A stretch of 64,000 bases of DNA from Phycisphaerales bacterium (GCA_020849615.1 JADLFW010000005.1:105849-169848), one strand, 5' to 3'; counted from the first letter of the stretch, positions 23,290-32,275 are shown. Notes: generated by a model not told the origin, from the sequence alone. Numbers and translations: made by a program.

Positions 23290-25899
23290 ATGAGGCCCGC
23301 CACCCCCACCGCGCCCCCCTCCGATTCTCCCCCGCGCGGGCCGCGCCTCGATGCCCACTGCCACTCATCGGCCTCCAGCGGCCCCGTCATCGCCGCCCTC
23401 GGGCTCATCGGCGCCCCCGAGTCCTACTCCCCGCCCGAGCAGGTCTACACCCTCGCCCGCTCTCGCGGTATGGACTTCTTCACACTCACCGACCACGACA
23501 CCATCGCCGGCGCTCTCTCCCTCGCCCAGCGCGGCTTCCAGAATGTCATCATCGGCGAGGAAGTCACCGTTCACTTCCCCGAAGACCGCTGCAGGCTGCA
23601 CGTGCTGGTCTGGATGCTCACCCCCGAACTCCACGAACAGATCGGCGCCCTCAACCTCCGCGCCGATGTCTACACCTTCGCCGCCTGGCTCCGCGAGCAC
23701 AACCTCCCCCACGCCCTCGCCCACCCCCTCTACCAGCAGAACCGCCGCCTCACCCGCTGGCACCTCGACCGCTGCGCCCTCCTCTTCAAAGGCTTCGAAA
23801 CCCTCAACGGCGCCCACTCAGGCACCCACCGCTCCGCCCTCGAGTCCTATCTCACCCACCTCACGCCGGGCCGCATCCACCGCCTCGTCCAGGAACACAA
23901 CCTCGAACCCCACTGGCCTCGCATCTGGGAAAAGGCCCGCACCGGCGGCTCCGATGACCACGCCCTCCTCAACATCGGCCGGGCCTGGACCACCGTCGAA
24001 GCCGGGCCCGGCGAGTCCATCGACCCCCGCGAGTTCTTCCGCCGCGTCATGGCGGGCCGCTCCACCCCCGGCGGCACGGCGGGCCACTCCACCCTCCTCG
24101 CCCACCAGCTCACCACCGTCGCCGCCCACTACTACACGGGCCGCCTCGCCCACAAGCCGGGCCCCGTCGGCCAGCTCATCGCGGCCCGGTTCCTGAAGTT
24201 CGCCGGCATCGCCGCCCCACGCCCCTCCAAGCTCCGCCTCGCCGCCGATGCCCTCCGCCGAACGTTCTCCCGCCGCCGGAAACGTACCGGGCCGCTGCTC
24301 GATGCCCTGAAGACAGCCTTCGCGCCCGTCCTCGAAAAGTACCCCGACCTCGGCGCACGGCTCAATCCCTCCAGCGGACTCGACGGCGTCGCCCTCGGCG
24401 AGCACGAACGCATGGCCGACTTCGTCGCCGACCTCCACGCCGCGCTCCACCGCGCCATGGGCTCCTCCGCGGCCCGGGCCTGGTCGCGCCGCGACCGGGC
24501 CGGGCTGCTCGACCACCTCGCCTCCTACGCCCTCCTCGAATCCGCGCAGCTCCCCTACCTCTACAGCCTCTTCCACCAGAACCGCGAACGCCGCTTCGTC
24601 GACCGTCTCGCCCACGAAACCTCGCCGGAGCGCCCGATGCGCATCATGCTCTTCACCGACACCCTCGGTGATGTCAACGGCGTCTCCCGCTTCATCCGCA
24701 ACATCGCCGACCAGGCCCGCGCTGCGGGCCACGACTTCCGCGTCGTCACCAGCACCCGCTTCGATGTCCCCCCCGCCGACAACATCACCAACTTCCCCCC
24801 GGTCTTCGCGACCGCCATGCCCCGGTACGAGCAGCTCGAGATCGCCCTGCCCCCGATCGTCCGCATGCTCCGCCACGCCGACCGCCACCAGCCCGATGTC
24901 ATCCACATCTCCACGCCGGGCCCGGTCGGCTGCATCGGCTTCCTCGCCGCCAAAATGCTCCGCGCCCCCATGCTGGGCGTCTACCACACCGACTTCCCCG
25001 CCTACATCGACCACCTCTTCGAAGACCCCAGCATGACCTGGGCCTGCTCCCGATTCATGCGCGCCTTCTACTCCCCCTTCCGCAACATCTTCACCCGCTC
25101 CCGCGACTACGCCGAATCCCTCACAAAACTCGGCATGCCGGGCCACCGGCTCATCCCGCTCCGGCCCGGCATCGACACCGACGCCTTCCACCCGCGCTTC
25201 CGCGATGAATCGATCTGGGACCGCCTGGGTACCGCGGCTCTCCGAGCCGCGCCCGGCTCGGGCACTCCCATCCGCTTCCTCTACTGCGGCCGAGTCAGCA
25301 TCGAGAAGAACATGCCCCTGCTCAGCGCTGCCTGGCGCCTCGCCGCGCCCCGGCTCGCGGAGCTGGGCCAGCCCGCAGAGCTCATCCTGATCGGCGATGG
25401 CCCGTACCGCGGGCAGATGCAGAAGGACCTCGCGAATACTCCGGCCCGGTTCCTGGGCTTCCGCCACGGCGAAGAGCTCTCGACCCTCTACGCCTCCGCC
25501 GATGCCTTCATCTTCCCCTCCATCACCGACACGCTGGGCCAGGTCGTCATCGAGGCCCAGGCCTCCGCGCTCCCCGTCATCGTCAGCGATCGCGGCGGGC
25601 CGAAGGAAGTCGTCCGCGACCATGTCACGGGCTTCGTGCTCCGGCCCGACCGCACCCAGGATTGGGCCGACCGGATCATCCACCTCGCGACCGATGCCCC
25701 GCGCCGGGCCGAAATGTCGGCAGCGGCCCACCAATGGGCCCAGGGCCTCTCGATCCGCGAATCCTTCGACCACTTCTGGCGGGTGCACCACGAAGCGTGG
25801 ATCGAGCACATCAACGGCGCGGATGAACCCGCCCGCGCGGATGCCGATACGCCAAGCCCGGCCCGTGCGCCCCGGCCCGATGCCGAGCCGGTGGAGTGA
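23290..25899 (+). CDS. PHP-domain phosphoesterase fused to GT4 glycosyltransferase
   Basis: An 869-residue fusion. Residues 18-290 form a PHP metallo-phosphoesterase domain (DAHCHSS with H23 and H25, TLTDHDT with D68, H69 and D70, IIGEEV with E90/E91, and GGSDDHAL later). A helical linker of about 160 residues follows. From about residue 455 a GT-B glycosyltransferase of family 4 begins with RIMLFTDTLGDVNGVSRF. ISTPGPVG, LIGDGP and DAFIFPSITDTLGQVVIEAQ give its nucleotide-sugar site. Substrate is probably a GDP- or UDP-sugar with a lipid or polysaccharide acceptor. The ATG at 23290 is chosen, though the frame is open to 23236. A repeat-like hairpin lies in frame at 25233-25251. Confidence 0.88.
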   Translation: MRPATPTAPPSDSPPRGPRLDAHCHSSASSGPVIAALGLIGAPESYSPPEQVYTLARSRGMDFFTLTDHDTIAGALSLAQRGFQNVIIGEEVTVHFPEDRCRLHVLVWMLTPELHEQIGALNLRADVYTFAAWLREHNLPHALAHPLYQQNRRLTRWHLDRCALLFKGFETLNGAHSGTHRSALESYLTHLTPGRIHRLVQEHNLEPHWPRIWEKARTGGSDDHALLNIGRAWTTVEAGPGESIDPREFFRRVMAGRSTPGGTAGHSTLLAHQLTTVAAHYYTGRLAHKPGPVGQLIAARFLKFAGIAAPRPSKLRLAADALRRTFSRRRKRTGPLLDALKTAFAPVLEKYPDLGARLNPSSGLDGVALGEHERMADFVADLHAALHRAMGSSAARAWSRRDRAGLLDHLASYALLESAQLPYLYSLFHQNRERRFVDRLAHETSPERPMRIMLFTDTLGDVNGVSRFIRNIADQARAAGHDFRVVTSTRFDVPPADNITNFPPVFATAMPRYEQLEIALPPIVRMLRHADRHQPDVIHISTPGPVGCIGFLAAKMLRAPMLGVYHTDFPAYIDHLFEDPSMTWACSRFMRAFYSPFRNIFTRSRDYAESLTKLGMPGHRLIPLRPGIDTDAFHPRFRDESIWDRLGTAALRAAPGSGTPIRFLYCGRVSIEKNMPLLSAAWRLAAPRLAELGQPAELILIGDGPYRGQMQKDLANTPARFLGFRHGEELSTLYASADAFIFPSITDTLGQVVIEAQASALPVIVSDRGGPKEVVRDHVTGFVLRPDRTQDWADRIIHLATDAPRRAEMSAAAHQWAQGLSIRESFDHFWRVHHEAWIEHINGADEPARADADTPSPARAPRPDAEPVE
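25233..25251 (+). repeat. REP-like hairpin inside the glycosyltransferase coding sequence
   Basis: A palindrome with arms CGCGGCTC and GAGCCGCG around TCC, matching the first hairpin of the dispersed doublet except at the arm ends. It is read in frame as TAALRAAPGSG, in a region (between the DESIWDRLG and IRFLYCGRVS segments) where GT4 enzymes vary in length. Confidence 0.6.
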
Positions 25900-25907
25900 G
25901 AGAAGAG

Positions 25908-25960
25908 AACGCGGAGGTCGCGGAGAGCGAGAAGAACGCGGAGGCGGGCGGAGAATCGAG
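25908..25960 (+). repeat. degenerate GAACGCGGAGG tandem repeat
   Basis: Irregular tandem copies of a roughly 10-13 base word (GAACGCGGAGG, GTCGCGGAGAGC) beginning within 10 bases of the stop codon of the PHP-GT4 gene. A related array is at 63862-63922, again directly after a plus-strand stop. Confidence 0.6.
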
Positions 25961-26070
25961 CGCCGTCCCCCACGCCGGCGATGAGCTGCGCTTCGCAGCG
26001 AAATCGCCGGGTCCCACTTCGCGCCGAAGGCGTGCGGCGGACGCCGCCCCCGCAAAGGCGACCACGACCT

Positions 26071-26087
26071 CGACCCCGACGGGGTCG
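26071..26087. terminator. hairpin between convergent genes
   Basis: A perfect palindrome with 7-bp arms CGACCCC and GGGGTCG around GAC, between the plus-strand PHP-GT4 gene (ending 25899) and the minus-strand NYN gene (ending 26130). No T-run follows on either side, so a terminator role is only possible. The rest of 25961-26129 shows nothing recognisable. Confidence 0.35.
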
Positions 26088-26129
26088 GAGATTCATTCCC
26101 ATTGCAGCCAGCGTTGCATGCCACCACCT

Positions 26130-26837
26130 CTATGCGCCCGACTCAGGGGCGGACGAGCTACGTGGCTGATAGCGATAATGTTCGGACGCGATGTGCTCGC
26201 TCAAGTCAAAGAAGCGATCAGGCACATGCTCCAAGGGCGATGGCTTCGAGGTCGACAATCCCTTCGCGTATCCAATGACGTTCACCTTACGGCCTAGCCT
26301 TCGGACCGCCTCCACTGCGGGGAGAAAGTCGACATCACTCGTGAACAAGAAGCAGGTATCAAAGTTGCCGCGATGCGCGTCTTCGAGCATTCGCACCGCC
26401 AGTGCGACATCCACGCCCTTGGCCTTCTCGATTAGACCACTTTCACGAGCGGTGTGCTTGCGACGATCAGCGAGGGTGCGCGGCTCATGAACAACGTGCG
26501 GCTCAAACCCTGCCGATCGGATGTATTTGTTAAGCGCGTATAAATCGTCCGACGAACCACTGAATGATGTGAAGTACACGGCGCGGTCGATCAGATTGTA
26601 TTGAGCATGCGAATGAGAATAGAACAGCCCAAGGAATGCTGTATCCCAGAAGAACTTGCCATCTTGATGCAGGAACAGCCGAGATGGATCCGTTTGATGG
26701 GCATGTTTGTATTTGGGGGGCAAATCTGTGCCAGCAGCCATGGTATCTAGGCCAGCGCCTGAGCCGTGCAAGCCCTGCCAAGCTTTCTCGGTACGGACGA
26801 ACAGACTCTCTCCATCAACGTACACGTAGTAGGACAT
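26130..26837 (-). CDS. NYN-domain (LabA/DUF88-like) putative ribonuclease
   Basis: A 235-residue PIN-like NYN protein. YYVYVDGESLF gives the first acidic residue (D8), KGVDVALAV the second (D143), and FTSDVDFLPAV the last pair (D168, D170); together they match the acidic metal site of NYN nucleases. GGAGG five bases before the ATG sets the start. The GC content of this gene and its upstream region is visibly lower than that of its neighbours and codon choice is more mixed, which suggests acquisition. LabA-like NYN proteins occur in regulation and in defence loci; no partner gene is adjacent. Confidence 0.85.
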   Translation of the reverse strand: MSYYVYVDGESLFVRTEKAWQGLHGSGAGLDTMAAGTDLPPKYKHAHQTDPSRLFLHQDGKFFWDTAFLGLFYSHSHAQYNLIDRAVYFTSFSGSSDDLYALNKYIRSAGFEPHVVHEPRTLADRRKHTARESGLIEKAKGVDVALAVRMLEDAHRGNFDTCFLFTSDVDFLPAVEAVRRLGRKVNVIGYAKGLSTSKPSPLEHVPDRFFDLSEHIASEHYRYQPRSSSAPESGA

Positions 26838-26983
26838 GCAGACCTCCGTTGTGTTCTCCCCACATTGTATTTCTAGGTGCGGCGATGGTGACGGGCCGTC
26901 CGGGCCCGGCGCCGCCACGCGGGACGCGATGAGCAGCCCCCACGGCACCGGGCGCGCGGAGGTCTTCTCCGTCACTCCTTCAC

Positions 26984-27018
26984 TACCAAAACGACAACAG
27001 GCCCGGCTCCGCCGGGCC
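26984..27018 (-). terminator. Rho-independent terminator of the histone-like gene
   Basis: On the minus strand an 8-bp hairpin (arms GGCCCGGC and GCCGGGCC, loop GGA; 27018 to 27000) is followed by TGTTGTCGTTTTGG. It begins 34 bases after the stop of the basic protein at 27052. Confidence 0.75.
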
Positions 27019-27051
27019 CGTCCTTGATCCTGCTTGTCCCCGGAGCCGATC

Positions 27052-27378
27052 TCAGGCTGCGCGGCGGGTCCGGCTCTTGGTCGTCGTCGTCTCCCAGCCC
27101 CAGCCGAACCAGGTCGCCGGCGTGATGCGCTTGCTGCGCTTCGTCGTCGACTTCCGGGCCGTGGTCTTGCGGCCGCTCTTCTTGAACGCCTTGGTCGTCT
27201 TCCGAGCCGTGCGCTTGGCCGTCTTGCGGGCCACGGTCTTGGTCGTCCGCCGGGCCTTGGTCGTCAGCTTCTGACGGCGGCGGCGGACGGTCCGCTTGGT
27301 CGTCGCCTTCCGGGCCGTCGTCTTGCGCGCTGTGCGCTTCGCCGTGCGGCGTTTGCTCGTGCGTCGGGTCGTCGGCAT
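27052..27378 (-). CDS. histone H1-like Lys/Arg/Thr-rich DNA-binding protein
   Basis: A 108-residue, extremely basic protein made of short repeats such as RRTAKRTARKTTARK and KTAKRTARKTTK, resembling the C-terminal tail of histone H1 and bacterial Hc1/Hc2-like proteins. The last 25 residues break the pattern (ITPATWFGWGWETTTTKSRTRR), with three Trp in a short stretch. AGGAG eight bases before the ATG at 27378 fixes the start; the frame is open further upstream without a ribosome site. Non-specific DNA compaction is inferred. A good terminator follows. Confidence 0.8.
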   Translation of the reverse strand: MPTTRRTSKRRTAKRTARKTTARKATTKRTVRRRRQKLTTKARRTTKTVARKTAKRTARKTTKAFKKSGRKTTARKSTTKRSKRITPATWFGWGWETTTTKSRTRRAA

Positions 27379-27665
27379 CTGCGAAACTCCTGTGTCGGGC
27401 CGGTTCCATCCATGGATGCCCGGGCCTGGGATGTGCTCCCGAGCCGGGATCCGTCCCGCCGGGGGCGCCCGGGCCAACCCGCCGATCCATCGGCCGGTTC
27501 TTGATAACCCCGGGAGACTCTCGCCATCGACCCATCCACACCCCGGCTTCAGTCCCGCCCCGCAATTTCCGCCCCCGCACCCGGCAAACCGCTCCAAACC
27601 CGGCCACAAACCACCGATGCCTACGGACATCCCTACGCTTTCCCCCGACTCCCGAGCCCCGCCCC

Positions 27666-29084
27666 ATGCCCGCCACCAACTCCATCTCCCCACCCTGGTC
27701 ACCCGACTCCTGGCGCTCCCGCCGCGTTGCCCACGCCGTCGACTACCCCGATCAGGCGGCCCTTGAAAGCGCTGTCAACCGCCTCGGCGAACTCCCCCCC
27801 CTCGTCACCAGCTGGGAGATCGAACGCCTCCGCGGCCTCATCGCCGATGCCCAGGATGGAAAACGCTTCCTCCTTCAGGGCGGCGACTGCGCCGAGACCC
27901 TCGATGACTGCCGGGCCGAGATCATCACCAACAAGCTCAAGATCCTCCTCCAGATGTCGCTGGTCCTCGTCCACGGCGGCCGCAGGCCCGTCATCCGCGT
28001 CGGCCGCTTCGCGGGCCAGTACGCCAAACCCCGCTCCAGCCCCACCGAGACCCGCACCATCGACGGCAAGCCCATCACCCTCCCCAGCTACTTCGGCGAC
28101 CTCTTCAACTCCGCCGCCTTCACCGCCCAGGCCCGGCGCCCCGACCCCTCCCTCATGGTCCGGGCCTACAAGCACGCGGCGATGACCCTGAACTTCATCC
28201 GGGCCCTGGTCGAGGGTGGCTTCGCCGACCTGCACCACCCCGAGTACTGGAACCTCAGCTTCTTCTCCCACGCCTCGCTCTCGGCCCAGCGGCGGGGAGA
28301 GTACGAGCACATGACCCGCACGCTCTCCGATGGGCTGCGCTTCATGGAGGCCCTGGGTGAACGCTCCGTCGAGGACCTCACCCGCGTCGAGTTCTTCACC
28401 AGCCACGAGGGCCTCAGCCTCTACTACGAGGCCGCCCAGACCCGCCGGGTCCCCCGCCGCGAGGGGTACTACGACCTCACCACGCACCTGCCCTGGATCG
28501 GCGAGCGCACCCGCGCCCTCGATGGCGCCCACGTCGAGTTCTTCCGCGGCATCCGCAACCCCGTCGGCGTCAAAGTCGGGCCCAAGGCGGCCCCCGATGA
28601 GGTGGTCGAGCTGGCCCGGCGGCTCAACCCCGGCAACGAAGCGGGCAAGCTCGTCCTGATCACCCGCCTGGGCGCGGACCACGCGACGCGGGCCCTGCCC
28701 CCGCTGGTTGATGCAGTCCGAGCTTCGGGACAGCGGGTGCTGTGGGTCTGCGACCCCATGCACGGCAACGGCATCACGACAGCCTCGGGCATCAAGACCC
28801 GCTCCTTCGATGCCATCCTGAAGGACCTCCAGGACACCTTTGATGCGCACACCGCCCTGGGCTCGCGCCTCGGCGGGGTCCACATCGAGTTGACGGGCGA
28901 GGATGTCACCGAATGCATCGGCGGCGCGGCGGGCGTGACCGAGGAGGGCCTGGCCCTCAACTACGCCTCCCTCTGCGACCCCCGCCTGAACTACCAGCAA
29001 TCGCTCGAGCTGGCGTTCCTGCTGGCGGGCCGGATGCGCACGCTCCCGGGCGCCGGCGATTCCTGGACCCCGGCCGCCAAGTAA
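27666..29084 (+). CDS. 3-deoxy-7-phosphoheptulonate synthase, class II
   Basis: A 472-residue class II (plant-like) DAHP synthase, which condenses phosphoenolpyruvate with erythrose 4-phosphate at the entry of the shikimate pathway. Characteristic segments are WSPDSWRSRR, FLLQGGDCAETLDD, RVGRFAGQYAKPRS, LLVWIGERT-type THLPWIGERTR, and WVCDPMHGNG near the C-terminus, with the metal-binding Cys, His, Glu and Asp in place. The ATG at 27666 was chosen to match family length, although an open frame extends 165 bases upstream. No other aro gene is in the window. Confidence 0.95.
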   Translation: MPATNSISPPWSPDSWRSRRVAHAVDYPDQAALESAVNRLGELPPLVTSWEIERLRGLIADAQDGKRFLLQGGDCAETLDDCRAEIITNKLKILLQMSLVLVHGGRRPVIRVGRFAGQYAKPRSSPTETRTIDGKPITLPSYFGDLFNSAAFTAQARRPDPSLMVRAYKHAAMTLNFIRALVEGGFADLHHPEYWNLSFFSHASLSAQRRGEYEHMTRTLSDGLRFMEALGERSVEDLTRVEFFTSHEGLSLYYEAAQTRRVPRREGYYDLTTHLPWIGERTRALDGAHVEFFRGIRNPVGVKVGPKAAPDEVVELARRLNPGNEAGKLVLITRLGADHATRALPPLVDAVRASGQRVLWVCDPMHGNGITTASGIKTRSFDAILKDLQDTFDAHTALGSRLGGVHIELTGEDVTECIGGAAGVTEEGLALNYASLCDPRLNYQQSLELAFLLAGRMRTLPGAGDSWTPAAK

Positions 29085-29096
29085 AGGCTTTCAGCG

Positions 29097-29154
29097 GCGC
29101 CGGCTTCGAGCCGGGGAGCCTTCCCCCAAAGCGGCGGCCCTCCGGACCGCCACC
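29097..29154 (+). repeat. degenerate REP-doublet element, copy D
   Basis: Two small hairpins directly after the DAHP synthase gene: 29100-29114 (arms CCGGCT and AGCCGG, loop TCG) and 29133-29151 (arms GGCGG and CCGCC around a CTCCGG core), then CACC. The layout, spacing and end match copies A-C, but the sequence has drifted. Confidence 0.5.
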
Positions 29155-29261
29155 TCCCGCCCCTTCAAGTTGGCAACCGCGAACTCCGATCATGCCCTGC
29201 GGTGGGATGCGGGTCATGGTGGGCCCGCGTCGCTGGTGGTCACGCTCACGGAAGAGCCGAC

Positions 29262-29615
29262 ATGCTGAAACTGTGCGTTCCCGTCTCGGATGAGACGGCC
29301 GCCGCCCCCTCGGGCCCGGCCTCCTCCTACCGCTTTGATCGCCGCCGCGGAACACGGCGCCCCGCCCAGGGCGAACCGATGGCGATCTTTTCGGACGCCG
29401 ATGGCCGCCACCTGATCGCCCGCGTCGAACTCCTCGACTCCAGCGACTCCGGGTTGGGATTCCTCTGCCCGCTCGCCGTCGAGCCGGGCATGGGTGTCGC
29501 CCTCAACACCGCCGGGCCCGGCCGCCCGCGCTTCGTCGGGCTCATCGCCCGCTGCGAACGACAGGGCCAGGCCTACCGCATCGGCGTCCTCGGCTCATCC
29601 ATCCGGGCCGCCTGA
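29262..29615 (+). CDS. PilZ-like c-di-GMP-binding domain protein
   Basis: A 117-residue single-domain protein. RRGTRRP supplies the RxxxR motif and LDSSDSGLGF the D/NxSxxG motif of PilZ domains. The remaining strands (ARCERQGQAYRIGVLG) close the beta-barrel. GGAAGAG five bases before the ATG at 29262 supports this start over an in-frame ATG 60 bases upstream. As a stand-alone PilZ it would act as a c-di-GMP adaptor; the target is unknown. Confidence 0.75.
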   Translation: MLKLCVPVSDETAAAPSGPASSYRFDRRRGTRRPAQGEPMAIFSDADGRHLIARVELLDSSDSGLGFLCPLAVEPGMGVALNTAGPGRPRFVGLIARCERQGQAYRIGVLGSSIRAA

Positions 29616-29622
29616 ATCAGAT

Positions 29623-31494
29623 TCACGCCGTCCCCGCCAGCTCCCGCACGGTGCGGTCGAACTTGTCCACCATCATCTTGTGCATGCCGTACACCACGGC
29701 CGTGTACACCACCGCGGCCAGCACCGAGCCGATCGCCAGCGCGGCCCGGGCCGTCTCCAATCCGCCCGAGCTGGTCGCCGTCGCCGCCAGCCCCGAGGCG
29801 GGGTAGAGCAGCGAGTAGATCAGCGAGGCCGGGGAGAGCGCCGCCAGCACCGCGCCGACCAGCCCGAGGCCCACCCCCGCGTTCCAGCCGCACAGCCCGA
29901 TTACCGCCGAGATCACCCCCACGACGCCCACGGTCGAGACCACCGCGCCGATCGTGCCCTTGCTCTTGAGCGACCACTGCAGGCCCGTCATCACGCAGAA
30001 CGCGATGAACGGGATGAGCACCAGCGGCGCGATGATCGCCGCCTCGGGCAGCACCGCGGGCGTGTTGATCGTCACGATCCCGCCGGGCCCGGACACCTTC
30101 ACGGGGATCATCACCCCGCCCTCGCGGCTCAGCCCATCCGAAAGCACGTACAGCCCGGCGGCGGCGAGCGTGCCCAGCGGCACGGCCAGCATCGGCAGGA
30201 GGTAGGCGATCAGCCCGCGCAGCTTGCCGTAGAGGTACAGCCCGGGTGTGATCGGGGTGGTCAGCAGCAGGTCCAGCGTCCCATCCTCGCGCTCGCGGCT
30301 GACGGCGGTCGCGGCCATGTTGATGGCGACCAGCGTCGTGACGGCCAGCTCGGCCCACACCGTCGCCAGCACCGTGAACTGGAACTCCGGCGTGGTGATG
30401 CCGCCCCTGTGATACCAGATGATCAGCCCCAGCCCGAACAGCCCGCCCGCGCCGACGAACGACCACCGGGCCAGCATCTTGCCCAGCGTCGCGTTGCGGG
30501 CCGCGGCTTCGCGCCACGCGATGGGGTTGCTCCACACCGCCCTCGGCGGGCGGTGCTCAGCCCCCGCAGCGCCCAGGCCCAGCATCCGCCGGTACCACGG
30601 CACGCCGCCCTCCTGGCCCATCATCGCGGCCAGCCCGCCCATCCGCGCCGTCACGGCGGAGGCCCCCACCAGGAGCAGGCTCATGATGACCGTGCCCCAG
30701 CACCACGTGCCGACCGGGTGCTCGAGGAACAGGGCCCGCAGCCCGCTCTGAGTCCCGATGCCGGCCCGCTCGTAGCTGGAAGGGTTGAGCAGGGTGTGCA
30801 GGGCCAGGAACGGGTTGATCGCGGTGAACCAGGTCACCCCCTGCCCGGCCGGGCCCGCGCCCTTGCCGAGGCTGCGGAACCAGAAATCCAGGGCGGCGGT
30901 CGCGGCGAGGTAGCTCACCACCGCGACGTAGAAGGCGAACACGGCCCGGCGGCCCGCCAGGCGGCTGACGGAGAGGGCGATAGCGATGCTGCCGACGAGC
31001 AGGGCGGCGCAGCCGGCGACGAGGTAGCTCATGAGGATGGAGCGGCCCGGCACACCGCCGAAGTACTGGGTGAGGGCGAAGAGGGGCAGCCCGGCGGCGA
31101 GGAGGGCGAGAATGAAGAAGAGCCGGCCCAGCAGGTTGCCCAGGACGATCTGCAGCGCGCCGAGGGGTGTGGTGAGCAGGACCTCCCAGGTGTGGGGGTT
31201 GGCCTCCTGGGCGATGGCGCCCGCCATGAAGACGGGGGCGAGGACGCAGATGAGGCCGATCTGGAGGTAGGCGATCCAGGTGAAGGTGGTGGCGCCGGCC
31301 TCGGCGAGGGTGCGGTAGGAGAGCCCGGTCTGGGTCTTGAGCAGGAGCGTCCAGAGCAGGACGATGATCAGGACGCCGAGGTAGGCCGAGCGGATGTAGA
31401 GGTGGCGGGTGCGCCGGGAGCCGTTCTGCACGAGGCGCACGGATATCGGGTTGAGCGGGCCGAGCCTCAGGAGCCAGCGGAGGAAGACGGGCAC
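29623..31494 (-). CDS. ABC-2 type transporter permease, double-length
   Basis: A 623-residue polytopic membrane protein with two ABC-2-like halves. The first half has IAQEANPHTWEVLLTTPLGALQIVLGNLLGRL and the second SREREDGTLDLLLTTPITPGLYLYGKL. Both contain the E/D-x-x-TLxLLLTTP coupling segment typical of ABC-2 permeases that accept an ATPase. About twelve helices are evident. The start is taken as GTG at 31494 without a clear ribosome site; the frame stays open upstream only because it reads through the repeat at 31579-31700. No ATPase gene is adjacent, so the ATP-binding partner must lie elsewhere. Confidence 0.8.
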   Translation of the reverse strand: MPVFLRWLLRLGPLNPISVRLVQNGSRRTRHLYIRSAYLGVLIIVLLWTLLLKTQTGLSYRTLAEAGATTFTWIAYLQIGLICVLAPVFMAGAIAQEANPHTWEVLLTTPLGALQIVLGNLLGRLFFILALLAAGLPLFALTQYFGGVPGRSILMSYLVAGCAALLVGSIAIALSVSRLAGRRAVFAFYVAVVSYLAATAALDFWFRSLGKGAGPAGQGVTWFTAINPFLALHTLLNPSSYERAGIGTQSGLRALFLEHPVGTWCWGTVIMSLLLVGASAVTARMGGLAAMMGQEGGVPWYRRMLGLGAAGAEHRPPRAVWSNPIAWREAAARNATLGKMLARWSFVGAGGLFGLGLIIWYHRGGITTPEFQFTVLATVWAELAVTTLVAINMAATAVSREREDGTLDLLLTTPITPGLYLYGKLRGLIAYLLPMLAVPLGTLAAAGLYVLSDGLSREGGVMIPVKVSGPGGIVTINTPAVLPEAAIIAPLVLIPFIAFCVMTGLQWSLKSKGTIGAVVSTVGVVGVISAVIGLCGWNAGVGLGLVGAVLAALSPASLIYSLLYPASGLAATATSSGGLETARAALAIGSVLAAVVYTAVVYGMHKMMVDKFDRTVRELAGTA

Positions 31495-31578
31495 GGGGGG
31501 ATGGTAGCCAAATCGCAAAGCAGCAAAGGAAGGCGGTGAGGGCGAATAGCGAATGGTGAGTGGCGAATGGGGACTCGG

Positions 31579-31700
31579 TTCTGTTTGACGGATGCCTTTA
31601 GGTGGCCCGGCTCTCCGAGCCGGGCGAAGGAACACAGACGGAAATGCACGGTTCGGCGAACCGTGCCACCCCCGGAATCGATCCATCAAACACGACCTGG
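31579..31700 (+). repeat. dispersed REP-doublet element, copy C
   Basis: Nearly identical to copy B over about 110 bases. Hairpin 1 has arms GCCCGGCTC and GAGCCGGGC; hairpin 2 has arms GCACGGTTC and GAACCGTGC around GGC. Directly before it, 31540-31572, a short tandem word GCGAATAG / GCGAATGG repeats three times. It lies between two minus-strand genes. Confidence 0.85.
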
Positions 31701-31734
31701 CGGCAGAACGAGTGCCCGCGCGAGCGGTCGGGGC

Positions 31735-32196
31735 TTACGCCGGGGACTTGCCGCACTCGGGGCAGGGGGCGGCGGGTGCGAGACCGGAGCGGTCGTACGA
31801 GCAGGACGGGCAATGGTGCCCACGGCGGTGATCGCGAATATCCAGTCGCCACGCGATCCCAGAGGCCGCCGCGAAGAAGAGCCCCGGCATCCACAAGGGC
31901 ACGCGCGCGTACTTCAAGTTGACGTCCACGCGCCAATCGACCTTCCAGATGCTGTAGAAGCCGACCTGAAAAGGATCCCAGATGATCTCGGTCGGGCGGG
32001 GCACGGCCCGGACCAAGCTCACGGCTATGGCGCCCCGTGCCGCGCTGATGCCCAACGACCACCCGACCTTCTTCCTCGGATACGTGCTGATGTACAGCCC
32101 GCCGAACATGCTGACGATCCAGGCCGCGGCGGTCAGTAGCAGAAGAACGGCCCCGCCCCACTTCACCAGCTTGCGGGTTCGGCGACGGGGGCGCAT
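31735..32196 (-). CDS. membrane protein with C-terminal zinc ribbon, planctomycete type
   Basis: A 153-residue protein. A basic N-terminus precedes a transmembrane helix (13-33), an extracytoplasmic stretch follows, then a second helix around WMPGLFFAAASGIAW (103-117). The C-terminal zinc ribbon is CPSCSYDRSGL followed by CPECG. I recognise this layout (helix, PLW.P, CxxCxYDxxGL...CPECG) from many paralogues in Phycisphaerae. Function is unknown; the ribbon is predicted to be cytoplasmic. Confidence 0.75.
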   Translation of the reverse strand: MRPRRRTRKLVKWGGAVLLLLTAAAWIVSMFGGLYISTYPRKKVGWSLGISAARGAIAVSLVRAVPRPTEIIWDPFQVGFYSIWKVDWRVDVNLKYARVPLWMPGLFFAAASGIAWRLDIRDHRRGHHCPSCSYDRSGLAPAAPCPECGKSPA

Positions 32197-32275
32197 GATC
32201 AGATCCTACCGCTCCGTTTCACTTCCGACCGCTCGCGCGGGCCGGCTCCTTCCCCCGCGCCGACCCGCCTTCATT

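Noticed and set aside
31495..31689. N-terminal extension of the ABC-2 permease
   Set aside because: The frame is open only because it reads through repeat copy C. The resulting residues (GSPNRAFPSVF type) recur wherever the repeat occurs, and no membrane-protein start is there.
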